This document shows positions 35,641-48,287 of a stretch of DNA of 64,000 bases, piece after piece. The DNA lies in the NCBI GenBank assembly GCA_029783825.1, contig JAREIK010002957.1, forward strand, positions 90,001 to 154,000. The letters run 5' to 3'. Position 1 is the first letter of the stretch. Each line of letters starts with the position of its first letter. The position numbers and the translations under genes were made by a program. The stretch comes from Sapria himalayana (lineage: Eukaryota; Streptophyta; Magnoliopsida; Malpighiales; Rafflesiaceae). The notes under the pieces were generated by a model that saw nothing but the letters and a program-made list of their open reading frames with translations, did not search any database and was not told the DNA's origin.

Positions 35641-37900
35641 GTGCAATTACAATATTATAAAATTTTAATTTTATATTTATGCACAATGAAACTGAAAATC
35701 ATCCAAATGAAAAAAATAATCCATAATCATAATATCAATATGATACAAAATAAAAAAGTATAATCGGAAAAAATCAAACAACAAACAAAATATCATATTG
35801 TTGGTAAATAATAATCTAAAATAGTGCAAATCATTATCATTAAATAGTATATATAGTATGATAGTATGGATGCAGATGCATATCATCATCATTATGTATG
35901 AGTTAGAATGTATCACTAGTGGTGGTCTAAATATCCTCGATCTAGTTGTCCCAAAAGTCATTATCCACTAGTAATTCTTTCTCTTTATCCTAAATGCACA
36001 ACCTCGGATATTTCTAATCCTACATGCATACAAGTACTTTAATAATATTTGATTTTAATCTTGATCTTCTATTTAAAATAATATTGGCTACCATAAAAAA
36101 TAAATCTAATATTATACTAGACATCAGAGTGATAAGTTTATATGTCATCATAGAAAACATGAGATATTTAGATAATTATGAATTTCATGAACTCAAAATT
36201 TTTAATATTTATTTATCATCATGTGAAAAGATAGAGCAATAATCAGTATCTGAGCACCAAGACAACTAGCTCTTATTTGATAGTTCACCCTATCATTTTC
36301 TCCTAGCTAACTAAATGAAAAATTCATTATCTCTAAATATGGTGTTCATGTCTATACTCGAAGTCTCACTATAATTATCATACAATATTCTATAATATAT
36401 AAACATATCACTTAATTGTTCATAAATACTACATTTAGGTCCATCTGCTTGGTTCATGTAAGTGGATATATTTCTTAATATATTTTTTATCCCTTTCATT
36501 TTAATCCTATGATCCATTCTGACATCCAAATAATATAAAGTTGGATTAAAAGATTAGTATTTTAAATATTTGATTTCTAGTCATGATACTAAATACATGG
36601 TGTTCTTTATACTTATTAAATATGCTAATAATATTTCATATGCATGCAAGTATAATGCAAGTGGTGGGAGTGTGCATAAACAAACACATATTTATTTTGT
36701 TATAAAAATCTTCAATAATTTTATAAAAGAAATTCTTATATCATAGAAAAAATTATCAATAATATGTTCATCACTCCTATTATTGATATAATCAAATATC
36801 ACATGTTGGTAATCAATACATGACTCTAATATAAGGTAAGTATAATTTTGATAGTGACTCACATCCATTTGGAATTTTTTTGAGCCCCACTAACAAAAAG
36901 AGACTATTAAATACTTATTGTCTACTCGAGGAAACAAGTTTCATTCCTATCTATACTATTATGTTAATAATATGACACATGTACCTAACTTAAAAAATTT
37001 TACCAATAGCCTATCTCTTGTTCTAATAAACATAATAATGGTTATTTAATTATTAGAAGTATTTTCAAAAGTTATGCTAAATATTTTATTCTAAATATCA
37101 TATTTCCTAAAACTCCATATTATACACTCATATATAGAAGAGTCATCATAAAAATAGAGAATCTCAGGAAATCCTAAAATATTTTTATTAAGTTTTCATT
37201 TTTAATCTACATAGTGAGCGGTGAGATATATGAATGATGCATTATCACAACTAATCTAGATATCAGATATCATAACTCCATTATATTCCCTAAATTCATT
37301 AATTATTAATTATTTTTATAAGTTATAATATTTTATTATGTCATTCCTACTAGTTGAAATATGAATCATATGATATACATGCTAGTAGTATGTCTGTATA
37401 CTATTGAATATCCTAGGATCCTCCAAAAAGCCAATCAAAATATCAATGATTATAATTAGTTTGATCATGTTTTTTCTCCCAGAAATATTGTGGTATATGA
37501 TAGGGTTCAATAAAGCTAAACTTGATCATTACTTGGGATTTCATGTACCATATTTTTTATATCCATTGATCGGTATGTCTCTTATGGTCGTCAGTGCCAC
37601 ATGAACTCTTACATGTATATATCTTTTTTTAAAATATTCATTCTGTCAATTATTCTTTGATACACCTACAATTTTTATTTTTTTTTATGTTAGAGTGAGT
37701 ATATACTACTAAATTTGATCTAATTTTAGATTTTTTAGGCAAATGAGTTTAGGCTGAGGTTGTTGGAGAGAATCTAGTTTTGATCTCAAACCTTTTAAAT
37801 GGGTTGTCAATATTATCTAAATCTATGTTAAATCATTATCATTAAACTCACTTTTTTGTTTTTTTAATTTATATTTAGAACTTTGAATTATGTAATAACA
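35640..37900. repeat. Unclassified dispersed repeat U, copy 1
   Basis: It aligns along most of its length, in the same orientation, with 53,050-55,320. Anchors are CTAACTAAATGAAAAATTCA ... GTCTCACTATAATTATCATAC (36,303-36,385) versus CTAACTAACTGAATGAAAAG ... GTCTCACTAAAATTATCATAC near 53,590-53,673, and TTTTTTAGGCAAATGA (37,730) versus 55,140. Between anchors the spacing is about 1.35 kb here and 1.48 kb there. A minus-strand frame at 36,311-36,529 (72 residues) is mostly conserved-looking, but I do not recognise its product. Most likely a mobile element body or long LTR; type unknown. Confidence 0.6.
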
Positions 37901-38227
37901 AAACTCAAAAAACTAATAAAATAAATTTGTGTCATAACCACAATCATGCCACATTAATTTATTTGAGTAGAAATCTACTCATCATGGTTATATTTGACTT
38001 CCTAAAATATCACCACGTTCTACCACTTTTTATAATCTCAAAAATTAAAATAGGAGAATGGAAAATGAAATAGGATAATGGAAAAAAAAAAGAAGAAATA
38101 GAAAATAGGAGAGGGATGAGAGAATGAAATTCAAAAAATTTATATTCTATATTTATAGATTTTTGTATATTAAAATAATATATTTTTTAAAAGTTTTTAA
38201 AATTTTTTTAAAATTTTAAAAGGGCGT

Positions 38228-38283
38228 AAATCTGATAGGCATCAGATTTCTGTCTGTAGCCATTAGAAACAAATCCAATGGCT
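38228..38283. repeat. Two small perfect hairpins
   Basis: AAATCTGAT AGGC ATCAGATTT (38,228-38,249) has 9-bp arms with a 4-nt loop. AGCCATT (38,258-38,264) pairs with AATGGCT (38,277-38,283). They sit in an otherwise AT-rich, featureless spacer (37,900-38,390) and could be the remains of a small inverted-repeat element. Confidence 0.5.
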
Positions 38284-38392
38284 ATAAATCTTTCAAAAAA
38301 TATATTTTTTAGTCAACATGGAAAGCGGCATGCATAACCTTTCACTTACCTCGTTGGGGAACATTATGTGAAAACATAATAGGCATGAGCCA

Positions 38393-38706
38393 TAGAGGCT
38401 AGGACAGACTCATTTTTTTTAAATTGGGCTGAGACCTATTATACCATGACCCGTGACCCATGCCCGATCATGAGTTATGGGCCATGTGCCTTTGGATCAT
38501 GCCTAGTGGTCTAAGCATATGGGTCATGCCTAGTTTAGCTTGAGGCATGGATGTCCATAGCCCAGCATGGCATGAGCCATGCCTTGGGCTAGCATGACTT
38601 TGGTCTAGGCATGGTTCTAGACCATGTTGTGTTAGGACAGGCATGACTAATTTGGGTCAAGCATCATGTCATGCCCAAATTGCCCGACCTACTTGAAACC
38701 TCTACG
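38393..38706. mobile_element. Old, decayed copy of the AGAGGTGTCAA-terminus GC-rich element
   Basis: It begins TAGAGGCTAGGACAG and ends ACCTACTTGAAACCTCTA, a degraded form of the terminal inverted repeat seen in the GC-rich copies farther on. Inside are repeated CATGCC, GGCATG and GCCCA words that look like CpG-depleted versions of the CCGGCCCGGCACG words of the young copies. No target-site duplication is evident. Confidence 0.5.
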
Positions 38707-38734
38707 AAGAAGGTTTTTGGATGATAGATAATCT

Positions 38735-40190
38735 CCTTTCCACAACAATGTAACAACAAGTCAACTTTTGTAGAAGACTACTGGCCCAGTGAAGATGAGA
38801 GAGATGACATAGAAGAAGAAATCCAAAGATATAAAAGTGAGAGAAAAACAAGATGAAGATGATTATCATGTAGTAATTGAATCCTTCATAGCCACAATAC
38901 CAAACAATTATAAAGAAGACTACTCCAAGAAATAAGAAAAAGAAAGGACACTCAATTTCTCTTAGAACAGTTATGGAAAAATGAAAATGAGAAATTAGAG
39001 ATTACACATGAAGTAAAGGAGAAGGTAAAATCCCAACTGGTGGCTCATAAAATGAATGATGAAGACATGGTGGAAATAGAAAATCTCAAATTTTATAAGG
39101 AAGTAGGGAGAAATGATGAAGTAGTGATAAAAGTCATGGCTCCCAAATAGGACTTTGGAATTCCAAAGGATAAAGGAAGTAGTTGCGACTCCACATAGTT
39201 CTATAAAAAATGTGTTACAAAAAGTAAATACTCAAATTGTAGCCCAAGATAGAATAGTGACACTCAAAAAATTCACAACTTTCATGGAGTAGAACCTAGC
39301 AAAAGAAATTTTAAAGAAGTACATCATGGGGATGATCCAATTTAAAAATAAAAACTAAAGAGAAAAGAGGAAGTTAAGAAATATAATGAAAATATAGCTT
39401 ATGTTGTTGAGATCACTAAAAGAGGTACATACTAATTGATGATTTAGCTATGGATGTTAAACATAGTGTTGCTTAGGAGATAACCTAAGAAATTTTTATA
39501 AGCATTATGTGATGTAATAATGACATGTAAGCAATTATACAAAATATAGTATACATTTATTAATTTTGAAAGTTATTTATGTGGCTCATACCCCACTATG
39601 ACTCTTTAACTATCCAAGATAAAAAGTAGTAGCCCCACCATCTTGGTACACCATGATATGCAAACTCCATCATAGTAAACACTTATTTTCAAGAAGAAAA
39701 ATCATTATATATTTTTTGTAATTAGGAGATTGATTTCTTGAGGATGAGTAATTATTTAAGTATATGAGTTTTCTCGATATGAAAAATACCAAATAAACTA
39801 ACCACTTGACGTGATTTTCATGATGTGATTTTCCTTATAGAGAGGTTTATTTGTAATGTATTCACAAATACATAGTTTTGAAGGATTTTGATAAATAGTT
39901 ATGAAATTGAGAGTTTTTAGTGTGAAAGGTATGGCTTGGTAGAGTTTCTGACTAGAAGGGGAGTGAAAAGTCATAGAAGTGATAGTATTTGACATGCTAC
40001 AACTTGATTACACATTTGAGTACTTATATATTACTTTTGGCATTCATTCTTGAGTGAAACTCTACACTCATAGTCATGTCTATCTTTGTATGTCATGAGT
40101 CTACTACTTTGTTAACATGATCCTTTTGTCTGGTGGTGTACATCAAAACAAGAGTTTCACCTTATGTGTAGGAATCCCTTATTGTAGTAG
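38735..40190 (+). pseudogene. Gypsy-family internal fragment and 3' noncoding region, upstream of LTR C
   Basis: The start (GACTACTGGCCCAGTGAAGA, 38,777 onward) resembles 40,990 in the next unit. Lys/Glu-rich decayed coding sequence follows, with no recognisable domain. The phrase TTGAGGATGAGTAATTATTT (39,737) recurs at 44,260 as TTGAGGATGAGCAATACTTT. This matches the GAGGATGAGCAA...AAGTGTGGG type sequence found before the 3' LTR region of Tat/Athila elements. The rest (39,785-40,110) matches 31,005-31,345. There are many stops. Confidence 0.55.
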
Positions 40191-40197
40191 GGGATAG

Positions 40198-40925
40198 TGA
40201 CATGTTAGCCACATGATAGGTTTGGAAGAATGTGATTTGTATTTTGGTTACAACCTTACAAGTTACATTTGATTATATAGCTATCACTAGTGAAACACAA
40301 AAGAAAGTGTACGCCAATTGTGTGAGTATGGTGCTAATGAAGTCAAAAGTATAAATATTTTTTATTACCACATTAATTCTCATTGAGAAAGATACTAGTA
40401 GTTAAAGAATAAGAATGCATATCCAGAGTAACTATTAAGGATAGTTAATAAATTATTTAAAGGTGGGGACTTGCGAATGACCTCCGAGCATGAATGATGT
40501 GTTTCTCGGTGGTAAAGTACCAAAGAAATAGTTATGAGAGGACTATCATTAGGAAGAACTTAATAGATGATAACCACCTTGTAAGCCTGCAGAGCAACAG
40601 AATTATTCTACAATTATTCTATCGTTGTTCTATGGATGCCTAATCACAATGATATTTATTAATTCTATCATAAATAAAAATATGAATCATCTGTAGAATC
40701 TAGGATTTATGACTTGAATCTTATTTATCATGCCTACTATAGTAGTAGCTAATTATCATTGACTAATTTAACACTGTGTGTGCAATTCCTATGAGATTGA
40801 TATCTGAACTAAAGGTTTACTTTATTACTTGTATAACCCATATATTTATGGAATGATGTTAGATGAAAGTTCCTTGCCCAACTAGCTTTTAGGATGGACC
40901 TAATCATAAAATTAGGGTCTTGTAG
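40198..40925 (+). mobile_element. LTR C of the Tat/Athila-like Gypsy family
   Basis: It is preceded by GTAGGGGATAG, a probable polypurine tract, and starts TGACATGTTAGCCACATGAT. Shared landmarks with LTR B are AAAGTATAAAT...TTTATTACCAC (40,345), a TAAAAATATGAATCAT block (40,675) and GAGATTGATATCTGAACTAA (40,793). The 3' end, near a decayed AGGGTCTTGTAGCAAAATTT, is uncertain. The same family's reverse copy closes the window. Confidence 0.65.
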
Positions 40926-43900
40926 CAAAATTTGCAAACACCACAATGAGAGAAAATATAAGTTTTTGATCGAAGGACTTCATGAAAGATTATTGGCCCA
41001 AAGAAGATGAAGAAGATGATGAACTGGAGGCACTTTGGAGTGAAAAAATGTGTAAGTGACCATAAAGTAGAATATTACTATGAAGTCATGATATTTTTCG
41101 AGAGTGTAAAAGATGTGAAGGAAGAAGCTGAAAAGATAAAATTCCTAGTTCAAAAACATAAAGAAAATATTGATAGAATTTTCGTGAGTCTAAAAGAATT
41201 ACAAGTGAAGGAAAATAGACAACTATGTTTTAATTTACTAGAAAAGAATGATGAGGCAGAGACACCAATCATTGAATATCCAAAGAAAGATCAGGAGATA
41301 GTTATTGTAATTAAAAAAAAAGTCATGACTGATGAAGAAGTCATGACTTTACTTACTGAATCAATGAAAAATACCATGGCATAAAATAAAGCCATGACAT
41401 TGGAGAAATATAAGCATTAAAAAAACCATAACATTTTTTAAATCTATATTAAAAGAGGTCTAGAGAGAAATCCATCATTCCACAACTTTAAAATAAATTA
41501 TGGTCTTATCAAAGGTGATCAAAGTCAATGATGTCATGACTTCTACCAAAGTCATTCCATCTACCAAAAAGTATTCTAAGGGATAGGCTCTAAAAAATGA
41601 TACAATGTTAAAATAAAATTAAAGAAGATGAGTAGAAGAAAAAAGATTATACTAAGAAGCTTGCATGAACTACTAAAATTACTAACTAAATCATAGATTC
41701 AACGATGGCCTGGCTATGGCCATTAAACATAATACTATTAGGGAAGCAACCCAAGAATTACTTGTACATTATAAATACCCAAAAATAAGTTACATCACTC
41801 AAACTCAACCACAGCATTGTCACATGACAAACAAAGTCATGACACTCAAACACAATCAAGACTATCCTTTTAAAAGAAATGTCACGACGACATGCAAAGT
41901 TACAATAAGTATTTCACTAGTTATGACATAACCCTAACCCTATATAAAATATTAAACTTATTTTTTATGGATTCATTTTTTCTTATTTATCTCCACTCTA
42001 ATAAAACTCACTATGACTTCATATTTAGAAGATCTAAGCTATAATATAGAAGGAGACATTACATTCGAAACTAAAAAAAAAGAAGACAAGATTGAGGTGA
42101 GTCACAATGCAAAAGGAAAATGACAAAAGTAATCCACCACTGACACTTACTCTAAAATCATGATGCCCGGATCTTTTTAGAATAGAGGAGTTGAGTAACT
42201 TTTATTCTAGCCAAGATAATTTTTATGGGAAAGTAGAAGTTTAGTGAGTTCATCCCACCTATCTAGCTGATGATAGAGATGAGAAATAAAGACCAAATTT
42301 GCATGAACATTGAATGGGGGAACAAGACTATTATACTGAAGTTATACTCTAACCTATAAGAGATATAAGATAAGAGGTGATATGTATGACGAGTTTGAGT
42401 GCACTTTGATCAAAAGTTTATATATTAAGTATTTGGATTGTTGGTGAACATGGATGGTGACATACAAATTCCTAAAGATTCAACTGAACTACAAGGTAAT
42501 CAGTAAGTCATTGACAAATGGAAGAGGGACTTGGAAAGTTTCGTCAAAATATATGGACACTTATTCCAGAAAGAACCCACATAGAAGAGTAATATTTGGT
42601 TAAATTTTTTTTGCTCTATATTGAAACTGAATCTCGATCTCTCAGTCATCATGCAAGATAAGGTAATTTTTCTCTTCATCCTAGTGAACAATTCTCAAGA
42701 GGAAAAATTCTTAGGAAGAATAATTTATCTCTCTTGATTATGATATTATGCTGAGCTGATGGAATCCCAATAAAGGAAGATAAAGATAAAAGATGCCCAA
42801 GGATGTCCCCCTAACATTGGTGGGTGTGAAGATATGGATTGAAAAAGATGAGAAAAAAAGGTTTTTCTTGAAGCAAAAAAAATCTACCGACATTAGGCAA
42901 ACGTGTCATCCTTCCTCAAAGCCAACTTAGAAGTAATGGAAAGAGTGGAAATAAATTAGATGAAGAATTTCTACACCACTTTGATTTTCCTTTGAGTGAA
43001 GACATGGGAGAGGTCCTCATCCTTTTAAAAATATAAAGTTGGAGACTAGCTATAATAAAGATCTGCTTGAAGGAATTGTTAAAGTCTATGCATAGTTACT
43101 TAGTAGCAAAATTAGATAAAAGAGAAACTAAGTGAGAAGAGTATGTGATAAGAGATGAATAGGAATACAAAGTTAATGTGGAGCAATGGGATGCATTGTG
43201 AGAGATGTATCTCAACAAGAAGGAATGAGTGGAGACTGAAGTGATGGAAAGGGATAAATTAATTGGGAATCACTATGAGTTAATTGCAAGTGAGTGGGAA
43301 AATATGGGAAAAGATGGTAAAAGGCTAAGATCGAGAAATTGAATATAATGTGCATTATAAAGAGATAGAGTGGATCAAAGATTTAAGAAAGTGCAATGAG
43401 GATAAAAAAACACATACTTTGCACTAGGCCCTTTTGAAAATTCACTCAACTCCATTGTAAAGAAACAATACATGTTATGCAATGTGATCATAAAGAAGAT
43501 GAAATAGAAAATAGGTAATAAGAAAGATTCGGAGAGACCTTCCAAGTCCATTGTTAAAGGCATTGTTAAAGATCCGCTTGTTGCTTTATGATCCGCTTGA
43601 AGGCATTGTTAAAGTCTATGCATAGTTATTTAGTAGCAAAATTAGATAAAAGAGAAACTAAGTGAGAAGAGTATGTGAGAAAAGATGAATAGGAATACAA
43701 AGTTAATGTGGAACAATGGGATGCATTGTGAGAGATATATCTCAACAAGAAGGAATGAGTGAAGACTGAAGTAATGAGGAGAAATAAATTAATTGGGAAG
43801 CTCTATGATTTAATTGAAAGTGAATGAAAAAAGATGGTAAAGATCAAGAAATTAAATTTAATGTGCATTATAAAGAGATAGAGTCGATCAAAGATTTAAG

Positions 43901-44110
43901 AAAGTTCAATGAGAATCAAAAAAAACATGTACTTGCACTAGACTCTTTTGAAAATTCACTCAACTCCATTGGAAAGCAACAAGACATGTTATGCAATGTG
44001 ATCACAAAGAAGATGAAATGGAAAATAGGTAATAAGGAAGATTTGAAGAGACCTTCTAAGTACATGCCACCCCCCCCCCCCCTCCTTTGAGTACTTCAGA
44101 GCAAACTTTC
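40926..44110 (+). pseudogene. Gypsy-family internal region C, Lys/Glu-rich, no recognised domain
   Basis: The longest open stretch is 41,007-41,384 (125 residues, Lys/Glu-rich, coiled-coil-like), followed by stop-ridden sequence. It lies directly downstream of LTR C in the position of gag. I cannot find reverse transcriptase or integrase motifs. The 43,060-44,060 part is a 530-bp tandem duplication. A poly-C run of about 13 occurs at 44,070-44,082. Its function is not recognisable, and it is called part of the element only by position and by similarity to 38,735-39,730. Confidence 0.5.
43060..44060 (+). repeat. 530-bp direct tandem duplication
   Basis: The segment from about 43,060 to 43,553 is repeated at about 43,591-44,060 with small differences and a few indels. 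AAGTCTATGCATAGTTA begins at 43,082 and at 43,612, giving a 530-bp period. At the joint, GATCCGCTTG and GGCATTGTTAAAG words are repeated several times (43,553-43,612), a likely slippage or recombination footprint. The second copy carries an 88-residue open frame (43,824-44,090) that the first copy lacks because of stops. Confidence 0.85.
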
Positions 44111-45640
44111 CATTGAAGGATTTTGATCCTCTTAGTCAATCATATAATCCACTTTCTTCTCCACATTGATACATTGAATATTTGTTTTATTTTGTGATAT
44201 TTTAATATATTCTGTTGTTGTTGATGGTAAGTTTCAAAAAGATATATAGAGATTCATCCCTTGAGGATGAGCAATACTTTTAGTATGTGAGTTTACATGA
44301 TACTCCTCATATCAAATATTTTGAGTTGTTTGATATAAAATTTTTTGTGTGTTGGTACTTATTTGAGCTATGAATAGATAAATTTTACTAAATAGTTATT
44401 TTGATGAAATTTGATAAATATTTGATAAATTAGTGGTATTTTGGGTAAATTTGGTGATATTTTGGGTGAATTTGGTGATATTTTGGATGAATTTGATGGA
44501 GCAATGACTAGGATAGAAGAATAGCAATGAAAAATCATAGTATTTGTCATGTCATGATTTGGTTATACTTTCCACAAGCTCATTGAATACTTAAAGCATC
44601 ATTTCTTGGTGACTCTACAAAACAAGTCATAATAATTTATGTATGTCATGACTCTACCACCAAGTTTTCATATTATTTTTAGTGTGTAATATTATCTTCA
44701 TACTCATGATATTTTATTATAGTTGTTAATTCACTATCTCTAAAATATAATGATTATCATGACTTTATTTTGATCTGATAGTATCCAAGCACCTCATTGT
44801 GACTTTGTGTTACAAAGATTTGTCTTAGTTCCAAACCATTCTTAAAACCTCAACTTTATGACCATAGAGGAAAAATCTCAGTCTCAACATTGTTGTCACT
44901 TTAACTTTGTGCTATAGAGGGAAGTTACTTCAGTGGTAGCATTCCTTTACTACCATGACTTTTGTACTCTATAAAAGATTCAACAAGACAAAAAAGTTGG
45001 GATTTCAAGCTAACACCATGAATTTCAACTTAAATAATCATAAATTTATGTTCTAGAGAGTATATCCCAATCATGACATTCTTGTCATCATGACTTCATG
45101 ATCTAGAGAGAAAAAATCTCATTCTCGACATTCTTGCCAGTTTGAACTTATGCTCTAGAGGAAAGTTAGCTTGAGGTCCTGATTTTCTTGTCTTGCTGAA
45201 ACTTTTCTAGAGTGAAAAATTAATGATAGTAAAGGAATGTCACAACTAAAATAACTTCCCTCTAGAGCATAAGTTCAAACTGACAAGAATGTTGAGATTG
45301 AGATTTTTCAACTTAAATAATCACACAAAATCACAAAGTATAAAAGCAACACTTAGAAAAAAATTAGAGGAGGAATTGGATTTCAAGCCAAGAGTATGAA
45401 AAATCCTAGGGTGTGGTGACTTCCAACTACCAATTAGGAGAAAATCCAAAGTGAGCACAAATAAGAATTGGTTGGAATTATATTTTGAGACTTAGATCCT
45501 CACTAGTACTATGATTGGGAACCATTAATTCCATAAGGTGTCACTCCAAACATCTTGGCTAAATTATTCCTTATTGCCATACTAAATTAGGATCTAGAGT
45601 TGGTTTGATATACTATTATGATAATATGAATGGATAATAT
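44111..45640 (+). mobile_element. 3' noncoding region of the Gypsy-family unit C
   Basis: It starts with TTGAGGATGAGCAATACTTT (44,260), then a short triplicated TTTGGTGATATTTTGG block (44,435-44,490). A CATGAC / CTCTAGAG phrase-rich part follows (44,550-45,380), then the GTGAGCAC...GGGAACC block (45,430-45,530), which matches 26,320-26,490 on the opposite strand. An LTR would be expected next, but GC-rich elements begin at about 45,645. No coding signal. Confidence 0.6.
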
Positions 45641-45644
45641 TTCC

Positions 45645-45799
45645 TTGCCTGGCCGGCCCAGACCCGGCCGAATCGTGCCGTGCCTCGTGCCCGGCCAAGC
45701 TGGCCCGGCCGAATCGCGCCGTGCCGGCCCTACTGAATCGCGCTGTGCCTCGTGCTCGACCGGGCCGGCCCAGCCCGGCTTGATTGATACCTCTAGGTG
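45645..45799. mobile_element. Partial GC-rich element, right end only
   Basis: The CpG-dense sequence (GGCCGGCCCA, CGTGCCGTGCC words) ends in CGGCTTGATTGATACCTCT, a mutated AGAGGTGTCAA terminus. The left terminus is missing. It directly precedes another element of the same group with only a few bases between them. Open frames through it on both strands are compositional. Confidence 0.6.
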
Positions 45800-45800
45800 T

Positions 45801-46598
45801 AGAGGTGGAAAACATGCTGGGCAGCTTTGCCTCCGGCATGACTTGGAAAAAAAACACGCCTTGCATGGCACAACCCAGCTAACATCAGGCTTGGAGCCAG
45901 CACGGGTCTTGCTAGCTCTGGGGACAGCCTGCGTGCTGCCTTAGTAGGCAGCACAATACCACTCGACATGTCGGCCTGCCGGGGATGAATTTGGCCCAGG
46001 TCTCCTAGGCAGACAGGTTGTGCTTGGTTGTGCCTTAGGTCAGCGTGAACCTAAGCTTGATGTACGATGCATGAGATTTACAAGTTTTTTTAAAAAATGA
46101 AAGTCTAGTCAGGTTGGGATGGGCATGTTGGATGTGCCTTTCTGAACATCGTCGGACCTGACATGACCTGGAAAACATTATATCTGGAATGATGTGTTGG
46201 CTGCGAGCCATGGATAGTTGTTATCCAGAGCATAGGCTAGCTTGGACCAAACCCAAGCTAGCATGACATGAACAAATGCTAGTCTTGATTGAACCCAGGA
46301 TAGTTTTGCATGAACTCAGGCTAGCCTGGGTTCAAATTATGTTGAGCCTGACACGGATAATACCTACTTCCTGGGTCATGTTGGGTTAGTCGTTTACCCT
46401 GACCAAACTATACACATTCCGACATAACCCATGTTGCTCAGCAGACTACCGGGCCATGCTGAACACCCTTTATTTGTAGCTGTGGCAGGCCAGTACTACC
46501 TATTTTTAAAATAAGGTCGTACCTACAAGGCACAATAGCCTGACTTCGACCACAAAAAACTGAGCTTGCTAGGCCACCACGACATGCTTGCCACCTCT
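45801..46598. mobile_element. GC-rich terminal-inverted-repeat element (about 0.8 kb)
   Basis: The left end AGAGGTGGAAAACATGC and the right end GCTTGCCACCTCT form an imperfect inverted repeat (AGAGGTGG.AA.CATG). The inside is rich in GCCTGAC, GGCTAGC and CATGCTGGGC words with fewer CpGs than the youngest copies. I find no convincing target-site duplication (flanks CTCTAGGTGT and AGTGTGGTAT). Confidence 0.55.
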
Positions 46599-46859
46599 AG
46601 TGTGGTATTGTGCATGGTGCGATGTGCATGTTTCTATGCATAGTGCAATGAGCCTGATTCCGTGAGTGGTGCATTGACAATGCAATTGTAGGTTTTTTGT
46701 TTTTTTGTTTTGGGGTTGTGTTTTCTGATGTGCTTATGTTATTCTCTATTAATTGACATCACTTTTATTGTTTCATATCTATCACATAGACCATGCTGTG
46801 GTATATTTGTTTTTGCTGCACTGCGGTGGTTAGTATTAAGTCTAGATGCAAGTCTCTTT

Positions 46860-47200
46860 TTTTTGCTTTCTCCATCATATACTACTCTCTCTCACTCCCT
46901 CTTTCTATCTTCTCTTTCATTTTCTCCCTCTCTCTATCGTCTCTTTCATTTTCTCCCTCTCACTTCCTCCCACTCTCTCTATTTCTCTCTCTCTCTCTCT
47001 CATACGAACAATATTTATATCCAAACTTAAAGCTCTTTCTCTCCCTCCCACCATTTCTCTAATATGAATGACTGCATTATCCCAAACCTAAAGTCCTTTT
47101 TTTCTCTTTCTCATTTCTCTCTCCTATGCCTCTCTCCCTCTCTTGCTCCCTCCTTTTTCCTCCTCCTCTCTCTCTCTTCCTCTCAATCTACTATGTGATG
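46860..47200. repeat. CT-rich microsatellite-like stretch
   Basis: Interrupted (CT)n and CTCC/CTTT runs include a CTCTCTCTCTCTCTCTCAT block near 46,990 and a ~35-bp partial repeat ATCTTCTCTTTCATTTTCTC (46,908 and 46,938). This tract differs from tracts 1-3 in being CT rather than TTC based. The frames at 46,710-47,067 are artefacts of it. Confidence 0.8.
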
Positions 47201-48277
47201 TGAAACACATTGACATGCACGTGTTTATTCTTTTTTTTTTGAGCATGGATTTATTATAATTAATGATTTGATTCATCTTAGCTGCTATACTCTAAATCTG
47301 CAATAATAGAGCACCATTGGCAACTTTAATTCTTTTCCACTATGTTGAAACTACAACTCTATGATTCTTGCAGCTGAGTGAATTCCAATTTTTTTAGGGA
47401 CCACAATATAACCAAGAATGGGGCCAAACTAAGAGGGAGAGTGGGACGCAAAGAGAGAGGAGAGGGAGAGGGAGAGGTAAAATCTTGGATCAAATAAGTA
47501 TTCTTTTAAAGATTTTAGGATATAAAATAAATAATCTCTCTATAAGATATAAGATTTGAATGAATACATGGTGAGAAAAAATAGAATAATTTATCTAGTT
47601 TATAAGGTAGTTATAATTTGTGTTCAACACCATATCTTCTTAAGGGTGTACATGTGTGTTAGTATATGAAGTTTGATATATGATTTCTTATTTAACACAT
47701 AAAGTGCTGCACCTATCAGATACATTTTCTAATTCATAATCATTCATATTTTTTAAATTTCTTATTAAATTAATTTTATATTTTTTATGATATGATTGAA
47801 AAATAAAAAAACATTGTGGCACTAGTTCTCAAGTTCTACAAGGGTAAAGACTATTTATTTTTTTCACCTTATCCTAACACTATCTTGAATAGCGATAATA
47901 TGTTGTAAATCGATTTGATTATCTTAGTACCATCAAGAAGAATAATATTGGAGATAAAAAATATATAAATATTACAAAACTAATGAATTATGATTGAGTA
48001 TAATGACTCATTCGAAGTTGTGATTGAAATAAAATAAGATACTATTATCTCATTTTGAATTGGTAGAGATCTATTTTTCAAAAAAAAATCTTACTTTCTT
48101 TAAAATCAATTTATTCTGTGCCTATTGATACATATGATCACTTGAGAGGAGAGTCATCATAATGTAATCTAACAATTTCAGAAATGTTCGAGAGTTAACA
48201 AACTTGCATGGTTAGAGGCCCAAAAGGATTTTGGAGTTAGGAATAATAAAAGATTTGAATATCATTTCTGAATCCTT
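47200..48277. other. AT-rich spacer, no feature recognised
   Basis: A GAGAGGGAGAGGGAGAGG purine run lies at 47,455-47,475. Otherwise there is only AT-rich sequence with no open frame or repeat landmark that I could place. Confidence 0.5.
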
Positions 48278-48287
48278 ACCTAGGACT

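Noticed and set aside
37404..37604. 66-codon hydrophobic frame resembling a membrane peptide
   Set aside because: It lies in repeat U, and the corresponding frame is not preserved in copy 2 (near 54,900).
41931..41945. TAACCCTAACCCTA, resembling telomere repeat
   Set aside because: Only about two units; not an interstitial telomere array.
44070..44082. Poly-C run as a G-quadruplex candidate
   Set aside because: A single run of about 13 C with no further runs nearby does not make an ordinary intramolecular quadruplex.
45587..45944. Arg/Pro/Gly-rich frames on both strands
   Set aside because: They are produced by CpG-rich MITE sequence with open frames in several phases.
46710..47067. Ser/Leu-rich frames over the CT-rich stretch
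   Set aside because: Microsatellite-derived; no conserved features.
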